Of a stretch of 64,000 nt of DNA, positions 39,569-48,626 are shown piece by piece (within the stretch, counting starts at the first letter, position 1; every line of letters begins with the position of its first letter). A program made the position numbers and the translations under genes. Origin of the DNA: Candidatus Pantoea varia (GTDB lineage Bacteria; Pseudomonadota; Gammaproteobacteria; Enterobacterales; Enterobacteriaceae); assembly GCF_900115075.1 (NCBI RefSeq), contig NZ_FOVG01000001.1, positions 372,001 to 436,000 on the forward strand, read 5' to 3'. The notes beneath the pieces were generated by a model, which had not been told where the DNA came from, searched no databases, and was given only the letters and a program-made list of their open reading frames with translations.

Positions 39569-41221
39569 ATGACGTTGTTAAGCGTTGTTTTTCGCCAGTT
39601 CCGCTGGCCTTTTATCGGGGTGATTGCCCTGACGTTGTTAAGCGCCGTGCTGGGTATCGGCATGATCGCCTTTATCAACCGCGAAATGATTGTCGCCATC
39701 AACACCTCATTCGCGGTGCTGCCGCAGTTCCTGTTGCAGCTGGTGCTGCTGATGGCAGTAACGCTGGCTTCGCAGCTGGCACTGACGATGCTCGGGCATC
39801 AGTTTGTCTGGCGACTGCGTGGCGAGTTTATTAAGCGAATCCTTGATAGCCGGGTTGAACGCATCGAGCAACTCGGCAGTGCGCAACTGCTGGCGGGACT
39901 GACCAGCGACGTGCGGGCAATTACGCTGGCTTTTGTGCGCCTGCCGGAGCTGTTTCAGGGCGTCATCATTACGATCGGCTCAGCCCTCTATCTCGCCTGG
40001 CTATCGCCAAAAATGTTGCTGGTGACCAGTGTCTGGCTGGGTGTCACGCTGGTGGGCGGCTGGCTGCTGGTCTCGCGGGTTTACCAGCACATGGCAAAGC
40101 TGCGGGAAATCGAAGATAACCTCTACCGCGATTACCAGACGGTGATTGAAGGGCGCAAAGAGCTGCAGCTTAACCGCTCTCGCGCGCAGCAGGTCTACGA
40201 CACGGTTTATCAGGAAGATGCCCGTGCCTGGCGTCACCATATTGTGCGTGCCGATACTTATCATCTTAGTGCGGTCAACTGGTCGAATATCATGACCTTA
40301 GGCGCTATTGGCATGGTCTTTTTCATGGCTAACAGCCTGGGATGGGCCAATACCGCTGTCGCCGCGACCTTCTCCCTGACGCTGCTGTTCTTACGCACGC
40401 CGCTGCTCTCTGCGGTGGGCGCACTCCCCACGTTACTCAGCGCCCAGGTTGCATTTCGTAAGCTCAATGCCTTTGACCTCGCGCCTTATCAGGCCGGATT
40501 CCACGCGCCATCGGCGTCCTCAGACTGGCAAACGCTGGAGTTGCGCGACGTCTCTTTTCACTATGGTGATAACGGCTTCCAGGTCGGGCCGATTAACCTG
40601 ACGCTGCGCCGGGGGGAACTGGTGTTTCTGATTGGCGGCAACGGCAGCGGGAAATCGACGCTGGCGATGCTGCTGACCGGGCTGTATCAGCCGCAGTCCG
40701 GCACGCTGCTGCTGGATGGCAAACCGATCACGGCTGACGAGCTTGATGTCTGGCGCAGTCAGTTCTCGGCGGTCTTTACCGACCTGCATCTGTTTGACCG
40801 GTTAATCGGGCGGGCAGGCGTTGCAGCCAATCCGGCATTGGTGCAGCAGTGGCTGGAGAGGCTGAAGATGCAGGATAAGCTGAAGATTGAAGGCAACAAA
40901 GTGCTCAATCTGCGGCTCTCCAAAGGACAGAGTAAGCGACTGGCGCTGCTGCTGGCGGTGGCGGAAGAGCGCGATGTGCTGTTACTGGATGAGTGGGCGG
41001 CGGATCAGGATCCCCATTTCCGCCGCATCTTTTATCGCGAACTGCTGCCGTGGTTACAGCAGGCGGGTAAAACGGTGTTTGCTATCAGCCATGACGATCA
41101 CTACTTCATTCATGCCGATCGGCTGCTGGAGATGCGCGAAGGCCAGTTAACCGAGCTGACCGGTAATGAGCGCGATCTCGCCACGCTCGACTCGGTTAAA
41201 CGCACCGATACCGGGCTTTAA
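39569..41221 (+). CDS. yojI: ABC exporter YojI (fused membrane and ATPase domains)
   Basis: 550 residues, close to E. coli YojI, which with TolC exports microcin J25. The N-terminal half has about six membrane helices ([20 protein letters not shown] onward). The ATPase half has Walker [10 protein letters not shown], a cyclic-peptide-exporter-type signature LSKGQSKR, Walker B VLLLDEW and the switch His in ISHDDHYF. The Glu-to-Trp change after LLLDE (DEWAADQ) is also found in the E. coli protein. It lies 96 bases after alkB. The natural substrate in this host is unknown. Confidence 0.93.
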   Translation: MTLLSVVFRQFRWPFIGVIALTLLSAVLGIGMIAFINREMIVAINTSFAVLPQFLLQLVLLMAVTLASQLALTMLGHQFVWRLRGEFIKRILDSRVERIEQLGSAQLLAGLTSDVRAITLAFVRLPELFQGVIITIGSALYLAWLSPKMLLVTSVWLGVTLVGGWLLVSRVYQHMAKLREIEDNLYRDYQTVIEGRKELQLNRSRAQQVYDTVYQEDARAWRHHIVRADTYHLSAVNWSNIMTLGAIGMVFFMANSLGWANTAVAATFSLTLLFLRTPLLSAVGALPTLLSAQVAFRKLNAFDLAPYQAGFHAPSASSDWQTLELRDVSFHYGDNGFQVGPINLTLRRGELVFLIGGNGSGKSTLAMLLTGLYQPQSGTLLLDGKPITADELDVWRSQFSAVFTDLHLFDRLIGRAGVAANPALVQQWLERLKMQDKLKIEGNKVLNLRLSKGQSKRLALLLAVAEERDVLLLDEWAADQDPHFRRIFYRELLPWLQQAGKTVFAISHDDHYFIHADRLLEMREGQLTELTGNERDLATLDSVKRTDTGL

Positions 41222-41415
41222 TAGCAGATGGCAAAGCTTAGCCGCTACCGTGTTAAGTTCTGTGCATGTCGCTGAACGTTGTGTTTAACATTTCCCTGAG
41301 CATCAGCAGCACGCCGCCGCGTTCACTGAAAAATCTATTGCCGGGTAGGCTTCATGCGCAGTACGTCACTAATAACAGCAATGTAGGGCAGGTCATCTAC
41401 CGTTCGATCGATGAG

Positions 41416-41446
41416 TAAAAATGTGCCTCCTGCCAACGCAGGAGGC
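41416..41446 (-). terminator. Terminator of the carboxylesterase gene
   Basis: A perfect 9-bp stem GCCTCCTGC / GCAGGAGGC with a 4-base loop lies 6 bases after the minus-strand stop codon and is followed on that strand by ACATTTTTA. Confidence 0.85.
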
Positions 41447-41452
41447 ATCAGA

Positions 41453-43117
41453 TTAGTGGGCGAAATGTTGATCAAGCGGTGCACTGAACCAGCGATTGTT
41501 CAGCACGTTTTTGATAACACTATTTTTGTCTGCAGCTGACAGGGAGTTGTCCTGTTCAATACGGGTGAGAATATCTTTATAGCTATAAGTCTTATTGCTC
41601 ATGTAGATAATGGCTTTCTGCTTGTTAGCATCCATCACCAGCAGTGATTCCCCCGCAGCGGCATTTTCCGGCGTCCATTTCTTCCATTCCGGAAGGGTCT
41701 GATCGTTGGGTGACCCTGTTGCCAGGAAGTTTTTAATGTAGGTATTAAAAGATTCACCTAATGCCTGAGAGCCTTTCAGCTTCAGCGCATCCTGCGTAAA
41801 TTCAGCATACTTATTTTTATCCCAAAAAGGCATAAACACGCCGTGGAAAGAACCGATGGCGGATAATTTATCACCCGTGACAAACGCATCCGTGCCATAT
41901 CGGAACTCCATGCCATACAGCGGCGCGTTATAATTTTTATACATCATCTCAGCAGACTGATTCACATTAAACAGGCTGTATAGCAGCCCGCCATAGTGAT
42001 TCGCAAAGGTGTATTTATTCAGCAACGAGGTGTTGTTTACAAGCGTTCCGTCTTTCACTTGTGCTGCAAACATAGGGTCGTTACGGGCGAAGAAAGAAAA
42101 CTCCTGTTGTCCTGTGGCCATGATGGCGGGGACGGCATTATATTTTGTGGTCTCAAAGCCATCCTTCGGGATCACCACACCATCGCGGTAGAGATGCGGA
42201 AATTGATTCATGCGGATCCCCGCATCACCAAAAAGCATTGCCAGTTCTGCTGCCGGGAGTTGATAGAGAAATTGACGCACTTCTGGGGAACCTGACAGCA
42301 GCCAGGTTTTCGCCGCGCTGGCATCGGGCTTAATGCCCTGTTTGACGACCAGAGGTGCCAGTCTTTGTGCGAAAATGCTTTCCGCTTCATCTTTGTCAGA
42401 GGTGGTCATGCCACCACTGAAAACAATGGCTTTGTTGAAAGTATTTTTAAAATAAGGTGATATAAGCATCGCCATCACGTCCCTGCCGCCAGCAGAAAAT
42501 CCGGAAACGGTAATATTATTTTTGTCACCGCCAAAAGCCTCAATATTGGCTTTGAGCCAATCCAGCGATTTTTTGATGTCGAGTAAGCTGTAATTACCGG
42601 AATCATTCAGCGGGTTGCCATCGTTCAGGGCTTTCAATGGATTAAAGCCAAGTGCGCCCAGACGATAATTTACGGTGACAATCACTGCATTGTATTTTTC
42701 AGCGATAAATGCCGGAGCAAATTCACTGGAGCTGCCCAGCTGATTATTGCCACCGTGGATATAAACCAACACCGGAAGCGGGGAGCGGGTCCCTCTCGGG
42801 CGGTAGATATTCAGATTCAGGCAATCCTCGTTACCTGTGGCCCCGTCCGGAGAAACCTGGATGCAGTTGGTCGCCGGCCGGGTCGCATCAAAGACGGTTT
42901 GCCATGCGTCAGGAGAAACCGGTTTTTTCCAGCGCAGTTCTCCGGCCGGAGCTTTTGCATAAGGAATACCGGTCCAGGACAGCGTATTGTGATGCTCTGC
43001 GCCTTTTACCTTGCCAGATTGCGTCGTAATGTCAGGGGAGATATTTTGAGCGGTGGCTGAAGAGGCAACCAAAAAGAGTAAAAATGTCTTGGAAAATCTA
43101 AGTATAGACTTTTTCAT
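41453..43117 (-). CDS. Secreted type-B carboxylesterase
   Basis: 554 residues, alpha/beta-hydrolase of the type-B carboxylesterase/lipase family. The signal peptide MKKSILRFSKTFLLFLVASS ends near ATAQ, so it is periplasmic or secreted. Seen: the conserved GIPYAKAPAGELRWKKP, the disulphide loop TNCIQVSPDGATGNEDCLNLNIY, the oxyanion-hole strand YIHGGN, the nucleophile elbow GFSAGG (Ser about 208; most members have Glu where this has Phe) and the catalytic His in SFHGVF. The physiological ester is unknown. AAGGTAC precedes the ATG. It is monocistronic with its own terminator. Confidence 0.9.
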   Translation of the reverse strand: MKKSILRFSKTFLLFLVASSATAQNISPDITTQSGKVKGAEHHNTLSWTGIPYAKAPAGELRWKKPVSPDAWQTVFDATRPATNCIQVSPDGATGNEDCLNLNIYRPRGTRSPLPVLVYIHGGNNQLGSSSEFAPAFIAEKYNAVIVTVNYRLGALGFNPLKALNDGNPLNDSGNYSLLDIKKSLDWLKANIEAFGGDKNNITVSGFSAGGRDVMAMLISPYFKNTFNKAIVFSGGMTTSDKDEAESIFAQRLAPLVVKQGIKPDASAAKTWLLSGSPEVRQFLYQLPAAELAMLFGDAGIRMNQFPHLYRDGVVIPKDGFETTKYNAVPAIMATGQQEFSFFARNDPMFAAQVKDGTLVNNTSLLNKYTFANHYGGLLYSLFNVNQSAEMMYKNYNAPLYGMEFRYGTDAFVTGDKLSAIGSFHGVFMPFWDKNKYAEFTQDALKLKGSQALGESFNTYIKNFLATGSPNDQTLPEWKKWTPENAAAGESLLVMDANKQKAIIYMSNKTYSYKDILTRIEQDNSLSAADKNSVIKNVLNNRWFSAPLDQHFAH

Positions 43118-43472
43118 GCGTACCTTGTTCCAGGGAAATATTCCTTATACCTGAAAGGTCGCAGTGCCCCGTAATGTCTGGCTCACAAAACAAGAAAAAC
43201 CAGAAATTATCGCGTGTTACTGTTTTTTGGTGGTGAAATAGGCCTATCGCTGGCAGAACGCATCGTATCTGTTTTGCATCTGCTTATTGTGAATTCTGCT
43301 TCAGTGATGGTCGCTAATCACCCTGTAATGTCAGATCCAGGAAAAGAATACTGGTCTATTTCGCGTTAGCCAGGCGACGTTAGCGATCAGCATAAAGCCG
43401 GGTTTCTGCCAGCCTGAAACGTCTTCGCTCGTCTGTGTTTATCCTGACTTACGCGTCCTGTTTAGCCGATTT
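43118..43472. other. 355-bp gap between the esterase and entD-type genes
   Basis: It holds the esterase's upstream region on the minus strand and the 3' side of the entD-type gene. I see no convincing ORF, RNA or terminator. Confidence 0.5.
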
Positions 43473-44216
43473 TTAAAGCCGATGGGTGATCTGCGTTATC
43501 ACCTGATTATCCCGCCACATAAACCCCGCATTCAGTAAGGTTCCCATCGCAAAACGTCCGCTGAAGTCCTGGGTCAGTCGCAGCGTCACGCGCTGCTGCG
43601 CGAAGTCTGCCGACACCAGTTCCGCATCCAGAAAGTCCATCGGCTGAAGGAGTTGCGGCCACAGCGCTTTATAAAGGCTCTCTTTGAGTGAGAAGAGCAG
43701 GGTAGCGGCAGCGCTGAAGGAGACGGGCAGCGCCCGTAACAGGTGCTGTTCCTGCTCGTTCATCAATAACTCTGCCGTTTCCTGCGCCGTCGTCTCCGAC
43801 ATGAACCGCTCGACATCCACCCCGACAGCGCAGGGCTGACGGGTTGCCGCGACCACGACGACGCCAGCACTGTGCGACAGCGACGCCTGAATGCCAGCGG
43901 GCCAGCAGGGGGATCGATCGGCTGCATTGGTCAGAATGAAATCGGCAATACCCAGTTCTGCCATCACTGACCGGACCAGCAGACGGCTGGCGAGGTATTC
44001 GGCACGCCGTTTACGGACAGCCTGCTGCAGTCGGGCGGGCAATGGAATACCCCATTCCACAGCCAGTGCGTCATGGTACTTTTGCTGGTCAAATTGACTC
44101 ACCGCCAGCAAAGGATCGCTGCGGCTCAGGTGGCCGGAAAGGATAAAGCCGCCTGTGAGAGGCGGCAGCGGCAGGTCGGGATAGCGCATGCGAAACCATT
44201 TAAGCCAAAAAGGCAT
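43473..44216 (-). CDS. EntD-type 4'-phosphopantetheinyl transferase
   Basis: 247 residues. It transfers phosphopantetheine from CoA to carrier domains of peptide or siderophore synthases. Sfp/EntD motifs: KRRAEYLASRLLVR (CoA binding), the substrate loop ASLSHSAG, the Mg-binding GVDVE and the helix FSLKESLYKAL. In E. coli the homologue serves enterobactin synthesis. No synthase gene is in this window, so the partner is elsewhere. The start may be ATG 44216 or the internal Met 10 (ATG 44189); neither has a clear ribosome site. Confidence 0.88.
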   Translation of the reverse strand: MPFWLKWFRMRYPDLPLPPLTGGFILSGHLSRSDPLLAVSQFDQQKYHDALAVEWGIPLPARLQQAVRKRRAEYLASRLLVRSVMAELGIADFILTNAADRSPCWPAGIQASLSHSAGVVVVAATRQPCAVGVDVERFMSETTAQETAELLMNEQEQHLLRALPVSFSAAATLLFSLKESLYKALWPQLLQPMDFLDAELVSADFAQQRVTLRLTQDFSGRFAMGTLLNAGFMWRDNQVITQITHRL

Positions 44217-44257
44217 TAAATCAGGCGCAATGGATCAGGGCAAGCAGCCCGCCGGAA

Positions 44258-44461
44258 TCAGTCGTTGGGAGGAATGGCAAAACTCTTCAGAGAAACAACG
44301 AAATGGTGGTGACCCCTGCTGATGCGTGCACCCCGGTCGCACCAGTGGCTTGCCAGACGAAAGAAGTCGTCGCTGCCAATGTCATACGCCAGTTCCACTT
44401 TGCTAATGCCTGAATGCAGTAACGCTTCCGCATCTTTCAGGCTTTTCGCTTTGATCGCCAT
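44258..44461 (-). CDS. Small hypothetical protein (67 residues)
   Basis: Reads MAIKAKSLKDAEALLHSGIS and ends VVSLKSFAIPPND. The composition is that of a folded soluble protein with Trp, Cys and three consecutive His (RGHHHF). It lies 41 bases upstream of the entD-type start on the same strand and could be co-transcribed. I do not recognise the family. Confidence 0.6.
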   Translation of the reverse strand: MAIKAKSLKDAEALLHSGISKVELAYDIGSDDFFRLASHWCDRGARISRGHHHFVVSLKSFAIPPND

Positions 44462-44668
44462 AAAAATTATCCGTCAATTTCTGGGGATTTCAGGGTAGGC
44501 ATTTTCTGTGACATTTTTGTTTCAGTTTGATGAATAAGCGCAGCCGGTTGCCAATTTTGTGAGGCAGATCAGATTATGATGCAAGAGTTAACCTGCTGAT
44601 TGTAAGAGGAATGTTAACTGACACAAGGGACTATTCTGAATGTAAAACGGACGGGGTAAGCTGACATA

Positions 44669-44691
44669 GAAAGGCCGCGTCAGACGCGGCC
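44669..44691 (-). terminator. Terminator of the 26-codon ORF
   Basis: An 8-bp GC-rich stem (GGCCGCGT / ACGCGGCC) with a 3-base loop lies 7 bases after the stop of the small ORF and is followed on the minus strand by TTTCTAT. Confidence 0.6.
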
Positions 44692-44698
44692 CCGTGGG

Positions 44699-44779
44699 TT
44701 ACTTCTGGTCTGGCGGGGAAGGTTGCTTATCGCCTGACTCGGGTGCTTCTGTTGGATCGTCTTTTTCGATTAATGTCAT
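44699..44779 (-). CDS. Very small acidic protein (26 residues)
   Basis: AGAGGAGAG lies 5 bases before ATG 44779, a strong ribosome site, opening MTLIEKDDPTEAPESGDKQP and ending PSPPDQK. It is followed at once by a hairpin terminator, so the ribosome site, start, stop and terminator form a complete small transcription unit. It is acidic and Pro-rich, likely disordered. The function is unknown. Confidence 0.55.
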   Translation of the reverse strand: MTLIEKDDPTEAPESGDKQPSPPDQK

Positions 44780-44864
44780 GAACTCTCCTCTTGTTACCCA
44801 CACATTTTCAAGTATAGATCGGATTGCAGAGGGTGCGAGGAAAGTTAAGGTTTGATGACAGAAA

Positions 44865-44892
44865 CGAAAAAAGCAGCCTTTGAAGGCTGCTT
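44865..44892 (-). terminator. Terminator of the original tRNA-Pro gene, left behind by island insertion
   Basis: The stem AAGCAGCCT / AGGCTGCTT with a 4-base loop is followed on the minus strand by a T-run. It lies just downstream, in tRNA orientation, of the tRNA-Pro 3' remnant, as a tRNA terminator should. Confidence 0.8.
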
Positions 44893-44903
44893 TTCAGGGA
44901 ATT

Positions 44904-44926
44904 TGGTCGGCACGAGAGGATTTGAA
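44904..44926 (-). repeat. attL: 23-bp copy of the 3' end of tRNA-Pro
   Basis: Read on the minus strand the bases are TTCAAATCCTCTCGTGCCGA followed by CCA. This is the T-arm end, acceptor strand and CCA of the enterobacterial tRNA-Pro of the proL type. The rest of the tRNA is absent to the right, where sequence becomes AT-rich. This is the duplicated core left when an element integrates into a tRNA 3' end. The intact tRNA should stand at the island's far end, outside the window. Confidence 0.85.
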
Positions 44927-45020
44927 AAGTTAAAATAAAATTATGAATTTAAAAGTATTTTAAACTGATATATATGTTAAATATGCCTATGCATATGCCT
45001 AAAACATGTGCTTATGAAAA

Positions 45021-46145
45021 TTACTTACTTTTCCATTGTCGACGTAAGAGGGCTATGAAATCTTCGACATATAAAAGCTTATCTAAGGTAAATGCCTGTC
45101 TTCCAACATGAGCTGGGTTCAAGAAGACCGGAGCTTTATCTTGTCCCATTGAGAATGATGAATACATAGTATTGGAGCTAGCCAGGTACTCAGCCTGAGT
45201 TTTCCATGAGGCTGAGGAGCCACCTGATATGCTTAACGCAGGCACGAGATGAGTTAATCGTTGTGTAGGATCGATGTCAGAGTAGATCCATAAAGCATAA
45301 TCTATAGCTTTTGAGAGCTGCTCAGTTACCTGTTCTTCGATGATGGCGGGAAGGCCTCCTGAAGGTGAAGCCAAAGGTAATGAGATCAGTAGATCGCCAT
45401 TAGAATGTAGCTTTACAAGATTCTTAAGATCCCGGCTTAGCGTCTGACATATACACAGCGCTCCATTTTCAAGCGATACATTTGTGCCAAATTGCTTGTC
45501 GAAGATAGCATGCCTGCCGAAAAGAGCTTCTTTTGATAACTTATCCTCAAGCTCTTTAGAGTCCATTTGAGCAGGACGGATAATGGTTGAATCAGGGCCG
45601 GCAGCAATTGAGATATCCAGATTGATTGCGCTTTGTGAAAAAGTTTGGTTACTGCGCGGCAGATTCTCAACTGCTCTAGTTTTAAGGCCCACAGGATCAA
45701 GAGGTGCTACTGCACGGGCAAGAACAAGGTCATGAATTGCTTTAAGAGCTTTAGCTTTTAGATCTTCAGCTGAAGAAAATTCCCCTCTAAAAAAGCCTTT
45801 TTCCCAAGTACTTACTTCCTTTATCAGTTTATCCTGTTCAGGTTCTGCTTCGCTGATTTCACTTTCAATGAAGATAATCAATGGCTTGGTATTACGAGCT
45901 TCGATGACTTCCTCGTGGGTTGCTGACAAGCCTGACTGTTGTATCGCTCCATATCGAGAGCCTAAAATCAAAATTACAGCGTCAGATTCACGAACACCGT
46001 TAAGACAAGTGATTTGTGGCGAATTTGCTCTAGCCCCAAAATCCTCTGCCATAAGTGGTTTATGCCCAAGAACACAAACGGCATCCTTGACAGCTTTTCT
46101 TTTATCTTCAAAACCCGATATCAACGAACTTATGAAAATATTCAT
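45021..46145 (-). CDS. DUF4062-domain protein, candidate defence gene
   Basis: 374 residues. The N-terminus MNIFISSLISGFEDKRKAVK with the later ESDAVILILGSRYG and SATHEEVIEA has the features of DUF4062, a Rossmann-like domain related to TIR and nucleoside deoxyribosyltransferase folds and found at the front of several multi-domain bacterial defence proteins. Residues about 150-374 match nothing I recognise and contain no visible nuclease or protease signature. It is the first island gene after attL and is divergent from the DUF6387-like gene. The activity and any partner are unknown; defence is inferred only from the domain and location. Confidence 0.7.
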   Translation of the reverse strand: MNIFISSLISGFEDKRKAVKDAVCVLGHKPLMAEDFGARANSPQITCLNGVRESDAVILILGSRYGAIQQSGLSATHEEVIEARNTKPLIIFIESEISEAEPEQDKLIKEVSTWEKGFFRGEFSSAEDLKAKALKAIHDLVLARAVAPLDPVGLKTRAVENLPRSNQTFSQSAINLDISIAAGPDSTIIRPAQMDSKELEDKLSKEALFGRHAIFDKQFGTNVSLENGALCICQTLSRDLKNLVKLHSNGDLLISLPLASPSGGLPAIIEEQVTEQLSKAIDYALWIYSDIDPTQRLTHLVPALSISGGSSASWKTQAEYLASSNTMYSSFSMGQDKAPVFLNPAHVGRQAFTLDKLLYVEDFIALLRRQWKSK

Positions 46146-46223
46146 ATGAATTCTCAGCAGACAGGTTATTAATAAGTATAGGCATTAATCGTGAGTCGAC
46201 CTTTGTTACCAAATAGGAAAATT

Positions 46224-47078
46224 ATGAAAAATTGGTCTGCTGAGGATACAAGAGCAGTTAAAGCTTGGCTGAAAATAGAAAACTATAAAAGTTTTGAAGA
46301 TACAACGCTCAATGCGCTATACCACGAGTTATGGGCAAGAGCCCTTCTTTTTAAGCCATGGCCGACTGAAGAGGAAAAGGTCGGTCTTGGTGGATACATG
46401 AGACAGATCTTCAATGGGAAGCCTTTCCTCTTCGAGCCCGAACAGCTTAACTACATGCAAGATGATCAAACTCTTCAAAGCCCACCGCATATCTTCATTA
46501 CAGACATAAGCCGCCTTGCTCAACTTAGTGTAACTGGTCTCCGGGTCAATCTGTTCTCCTGGGAGCAAGGTAGTGACGAGTACTGCGTAAACCTTCCCCA
46601 CCATGAAGCATATGTATCTACGGTTATGTCAGCGATATGTGAAAGCACCGTCCTTTTAGAAATCGACCTTGCCAGTGGTACAGACGATGAAATTGCAGAG
46701 TCTATCAAATCAGCTCTTCCGCAATGGAGACGCGTGAAGGGGATTGAAGCTGACGAGTCAAGAGCTGTGCGCTTCGGCTACGGGACGATAAAGAAGATTA
46801 TCACCTATAGGCTAATCGCTATGCTCGACGTGCTTCTGTGGGCAAAAATGAATGACCTACGCCTTTCAGACGACAGGCTATCGAGACTTTTGTACACAGA
46901 CGAAGATGATGAGGCAGTTATTCGTCTGCACTACCATATCAAAGACGCAGACAGACCCCTTGCGATGAAAGCCGCGACCATAGATTTCATTAGGCAGTTC
47001 AACTTCTTCATAAATCGAAACCTACACCTGAAAAACATGAGAGTTTCGGAGGTTATGAAACTCTCGGATTCTAACTGA
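46224..47078 (+). CDS. DUF6387-like island protein
   Basis: 284 residues, function unknown. WLKIENYKSFEDTTLNALYH near the N-terminus and the rest of the size and pattern recall DUF6387 proteins, which often lie beside AlpA in P4-type islands. The frame also opens at GTG 46191, but TAGGAAAA just before ATG 46224 makes that the better start. It is followed by alpA after 99 bases. Confidence 0.65.
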   Translation: MKNWSAEDTRAVKAWLKIENYKSFEDTTLNALYHELWARALLFKPWPTEEEKVGLGGYMRQIFNGKPFLFEPEQLNYMQDDQTLQSPPHIFITDISRLAQLSVTGLRVNLFSWEQGSDEYCVNLPHHEAYVSTVMSAICESTVLLEIDLASGTDDEIAESIKSALPQWRRVKGIEADESRAVRFGYGTIKKIITYRLIAMLDVLLWAKMNDLRLSDDRLSRLLYTDEDDEAVIRLHYHIKDADRPLAMKAATIDFIRQFNFFINRNLHLKNMRVSEVMKLSDSN

Positions 47079-47177
47079 CCTATCCTTCAGCGGTTCTGTT
47101 GTCTTGAGTCGCACTAACCCTCCTCTCCATATCTCCCTTACATTTGCTCTCGTCGAAACTGCACCGAGGAGAGCAAC

Positions 47178-47384
47178 ATGAAAACACAAAATACGAAACT
47201 AATGCGTTTACCTGCTGTGATTGAGAGGACTGGTTTTAGCCGTTCTTGGATCTACGAGTTGATCAATCAAAAGCAGTTTCCTCAACCTATCAAGATTGGC
47301 TCTCGTGCGGTGGCATTTATTGAGGGTGAAATTGATGAATGGATTGAAATGTTAATTTCTAAATCACGCAGCGAAACCATTTAA
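47178..47384 (+). CDS. AlpA-family transcriptional regulator
   Basis: 68 residues of the AlpA type: LMRLPAVIERTGFSRSWIYE is the winged helix-turn-helix entry, then INQKQFPQPIKIG, then EIDEWIE. Such proteins bind DNA and act as activators or excisionase-like factors for P4-type prophages and islands. GAGGAGAG lies 6 bases before the ATG. It is likely the control gene for excision of the island. Confidence 0.9.
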   Translation: MKTQNTKLMRLPAVIERTGFSRSWIYELINQKQFPQPIKIGSRAVAFIEGEIDEWIEMLISKSRSETI

Positions 47385-47396
47385 GAGGGCTTTATT

Positions 47397-47720
47397 ATGA
47401 AACTGAACGATTTTATCAGCACTAATAAATATTTCGCGGAAATGAATAAACTAGCATTTGATGAAAAATTCGAACATGACGAAGTTGTAGCCATGTGTAA
47501 TGATGAATTTTCTAAAAGCATTGCTTTCTGGTTAGGAGAATATCTCTCAGGGAATATAAAGGGGGCAGTATCTGCTATTTTTGAACTTGAGTTTAAAATA
47601 CAGTACGCGGTCTTTTCAATATGGATGACTTTATTTAAACAGAAAGTAGATGTTGAAAATTTGGCCAAAATGATCCTTTTGTTTAAATCTGAACATGAAT
47701 TTAAGAATTTTAAGTTGTAA
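47397..47720 (+). CDS. Hypothetical protein (107 residues)
   Basis: Starts 12 bases after alpA, so it is in the same operon; AAGAGGG precedes the ATG at long spacing. It is rich in Phe, Lys and Glu and predicted all-helical, with a hydrophobic stretch (KIQYAVFSIWMTLF). No family is recognised. Confidence 0.65.
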   Translation: MKLNDFISTNKYFAEMNKLAFDEKFEHDEVVAMCNDEFSKSIAFWLGEYLSGNIKGAVSAIFELEFKIQYAVFSIWMTLFKQKVDVENLAKMILLFKSEHEFKNFKL

Positions 47721-47814
47721 AATTTTTATTAAAAAGACCTTATTGGCATAGGGTTAATATGGCAGTAATAGGAATGGGCTATGTATCATATGCATGGCCC
47801 TTCATATATATGAA

Positions 47815-48222
47815 TTACAATCTATCTGGCTTTTTTATGGTTTCTGATAATGGTTCAATCTTCGAATCCAACACTTCCTGTTCATTTTTAATTCTTTGAG
47901 TTAAATGTTCGCTTCTAAGATCGGCAACACGTGATTGAATAGACTGAAAGCTTTCGAATTGTGGTTCTCTGTCGAGAGTAGAGTTCTGACCAAAGCCATA
48001 ACTAATGAGTTGAGATATTGAATTTTTATCATCAAGATTATTATCGATTTTGTAGTCTGATAAATATTGGAAGAAATCAAGGAACTCACTTGCTGATAAC
48101 TCTAACAGGTAGCGATCGTAGAACTCGAAGGCAGATGTTTCATTTAATTCTTGCAGGATCTCGTTTTCATTCTCAGGAAAATATACCCACATAATTTCTA
48201 AGTTATTTTTAATATCAATCAT
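47815..48222 (-). CDS. Hypothetical acidic protein (135 residues)
   Basis: The start chosen is ATG 48222 with AGGGAGAG in front; the frame continues upstream for 17 codons without a ribosome site. It is acidic, with MWVYFPENENEILQELNE near the start and a charged coiled-coil-like C-terminal part (RSEHLTQRIKNEQEV). It is convergent with the preceding gene. No family is recognised. The 404 bases to its right are AT-rich and hold only the recombinase promoter. Confidence 0.65.
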   Translation of the reverse strand: MIDIKNNLEIMWVYFPENENEILQELNETSAFEFYDRYLLELSASEFLDFFQYLSDYKIDNNLDDKNSISQLISYGFGQNSTLDREPQFESFQSIQSRVADLRSEHLTQRIKNEQEVLDSKIEPLSETIKKPDRL

Positions 48223-48505
48223 AGGCTCTCCCTGGTTTTTATTTATATTTAACAGATGATAAAGTAAAAGCAAGTATTGACTAGTTAAATAGTTGTGTTA
48301 TTAAAAATTAATGCTGTGAAAGTTGTCGATAAAATGGAAAGAATTAAAAGCCAAAATAGCTTGAATTTTGCAAAATTCTTTACGGGAATAAAGCGAAGTT
48401 AGTTATATCAAGCTGTGCAGAGTGTTTTTAAAGTATCAGGTAAATAGAACAGACCTAATATATACCTTATTAACATTTGGAAAGAATATTTAGTACCATC
48501 CTTTA

Positions 48506-48534
48506 TTGACAGTTATTAAGCGGTATATTAATAA
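48506..48534 (+). promoter_or_regulatory. Sigma-70 promoter for the recombinase operon
   Basis: A perfect TTGACA (48506-48511), a 17-base spacer and TAATAA (48529-48534) lie about 90 bases upstream of the first recombinase, in a gap without genes. Confidence 0.6.
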
Positions 48535-48626
48535 AATATTCTTGCAAAATTATTGTAGGTCATTGTTTTTGAATATTTAACCTATACCTGTTTTGCAAAG
48601 AATTTAACTGAAAAAAAGGAGAGTTT

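Noticed and set aside
41266..41418. 50-codon plus-strand ORF after yojI (MSLNVVFNISLSISSTPPRS)
   Set aside because: No ribosome site, overlaps the esterase terminator, no recognised homologue; possibly a gene remnant but not supportable.
47775..47801. Hairpin GGGCTATG...CATGGCCC between convergent island genes
   Set aside because: The stem has mismatches and only weak T-richness follows; suggestive position but too weak to list as a terminator.
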